From positions 1-7,463 of the forward strand of contig CAZAYL010000038.1 in NCBI GenBank assembly GCA_964489405.1: a stretch of DNA of 7,463 bases, in the 5' to 3' direction. Position 1 is the stretch's first letter, and each line of letters begins with the position of its first letter. Under the pieces are notes generated by a model. That model had not been told where the DNA came from. It saw nothing but the letters and a program-made list of their open reading frames with translations, and searched no databases. The DNA comes from CAKVOD01 sp964489405 (lineage in GTDB: Bacteria; Bacillota; Clostridia; Christensenellales; UBA1242). The translations under genes and the position numbers were made by a program. This document shows, in pieces, positions 6,868-7,463 of the stretch.

Positions 6868-7434
6868 TTATGCGTTCGCAGGCATAATCTCAGCGGTAAT
6901 CGTGAAATTGACCCCGCTCGTACCAAAAGTATTCACGTCATTGATCGATATCGACTTTATAATTTTATCAAAACTAACCGTCATGCTCTGTATTCTCACA
7001 CCATCCAAAGTACCCGTCGAGTATGTCGAGCTATACTCATCAGTTTGAGTCAATGTAATTTTGCTTTCCGAATCAGCAGCAGTTCCGATGGCCCAAACTA
7101 ACGAGCTGGAAGCTCCATTCTTGATTGTCACGCTCAGATTAGAAAGCTCACTATAAACCGTATTCTTAAGTGTCGCCACAGTCTTATTGTTTTTAAGATT
7201 GAAATCAAAATCTTTATCAGTCAAATTGATACTGGCATCATCGTCACTGTCTATGGTCACGTAGCCGGTACCAGTGTACGACCACTCTACGCTTACTGTT
7301 CCGCTTAAGGTAATGGTACCCGTAGCGGTTTTTGTTGCCGACAAAGCAGCGAATGTGAATGTTAGTGCAATAGAGATTGCGAGCAAGATTGATAGTGCAA
7401 TCATTGCCAAACTTTGTTTTGAAACTTTTTGCAT
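6868..7434 (-). CDS. Small secreted surface protein with SipW/TasA-like leader, complete paralogue
   Basis: This is a 188-residue protein read leftward from the ATG at 7432-7434, with a good ribosome site upstream and tandem TAA TAA stops. Residues 1-10 (MQKVSKQSLA) are basic. Residues ~9-31 are strongly hydrophobic (MIALSILLAISIALTFTFAA), then L-S-A-T-K-T-A-T-G-T-I-T-L-S-G. This layout resembles the leader and first strand of TasA/camelysin-type SipW substrates. The mature domain is Thr/Ser/Asp-rich, predicted beta, with no Cys and no C-terminal anchor, ending VNFTITAEIMPANA. The partial gene at the left edge has the same leader and a similar layout (W after the first strand, L-K-N, N-G-x-S, and I-T-A-E near the end) but little other identity. 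It is probably exported to form or coat a surface structure; the exact role is not known. It converges on ksgA. Confidence 0.85.
   Translation of the reverse strand: MQKVSKQSLAMIALSILLAISIALTFTFAALSATKTATGTITLSGTVSVEWSYTGTGYVTIDSDDDASINLTDKDFDFNLKNNKTVATLKNTVYSELSNLSVTIKNGASSSLVWAIGTAADSESKITLTQTDEYSSTYSTGTLDGVRIQSMTVSFDKIIKSISINDVNTFGTSGVNFTITAEIMPANA
7348..7425 (-). repeat. Leader-coding repeat, right copy (inverted relative to 3-80)
   Basis: These 26 codons of the minus-strand paralogue match 3-80 at 71 of 78 bases with only synonymous changes. They form an inverted repeat around about 7.3 kb. Confidence 0.9.
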
Positions 7435-7444
7435 TTTTAATTTT

Positions 7445-7451
7445 CTCCTTT
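7445..7451 (-). promoter_or_regulatory. Ribosome binding site of the minus-strand secreted protein
   Basis: On the minus strand this reads AAAGGAG, 10 bases before the ATG. It supports M-Q-K as the start and, by homology, the missing start of the left-edge paralogue. The promoter lies outside the window. Confidence 0.8.
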
Positions 7452-7463
7452 ATTTTTTTGTTT

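Noticed and set aside
6802..7101. Plus-strand open frame antisense to the minus-strand secreted protein
   Set aside because: It starts within the terminator T-run region, has no ribosome site, and its product resembles nothing. The minus-strand gene is supported by its paralogue.
1..7434. Inverted leader repeats as ends of a transposon or an invertible segment
   Set aside because: The repeats are coding leaders with codon-wise silent differences. They have no terminal-repeat form, no target duplications visible and no recombinase between them.

Overview
The window comes from an AT-rich genome with standard stop-codon use and Shine-Dalgarno-led genes. The likely source is an uncultured low-GC Bacillota member (Clostridia-like, possibly gut-associated). 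This rests on a YbxB-type methyltransferase, KsgA, a family-1 uracil-DNA glycosylase, a lipoprotein built from MBG-type repeats, and two small secreted proteins with a SipW/TasA-like leader. A run of exactly 100 N shows it is a scaffolded draft assembly, probably a metagenome bin. The taxonomic call is inference; no marker here fixes it.

Layout. (1) Positions 1-569, plus strand: a small secreted protein whose first 7 bases lie off the left edge, followed by an intrinsic terminator (664-696). (2) Positions 756-4479, plus strand: a good extended -10 promoter and one very long lipoprotein gene. It has a Big_2-like N-terminal domain, an MBG-like domain and at least twelve MBG/YGX-type beta-sandwich repeats. 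The gene is split in the assembly by the 100-N gap (3824-3923). The gap is flanked on both sides by the same 55 bases, so the contigs probably overlap and the real protein is probably a continuous chain of about 1169 residues. (3) Positions 4569-6678, plus strand: a tight three-gene operon, ung - ybxB-like 16S rRNA methyltransferase - ksgA/rsmA, with 1-nt and 4-nt overlaps. (4) Positions 6750-6803: a bidirectional terminator between convergent genes. (5) Positions 6868-7434, minus strand: a second small secreted protein, paralogous to the first.

How the parts relate. The three-gene operon is housekeeping: removal of uracil from DNA and modification of 16S rRNA. The other three genes are cell-surface genes. 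The two small paralogues share a leader that is identical at protein level over 26 codons but differs only at synonymous sites in DNA, while their mature parts have diverged widely. The MBG lipoprotein looks like a lipid-anchored surface stalk whose repeats are being homogenised by recombination. The most notable signals are the selected leader paired with variable mature domains, and the recombining repeat array that broke the assembly. I found no tRNA, rRNA, CRISPR array, transposase or phage gene.
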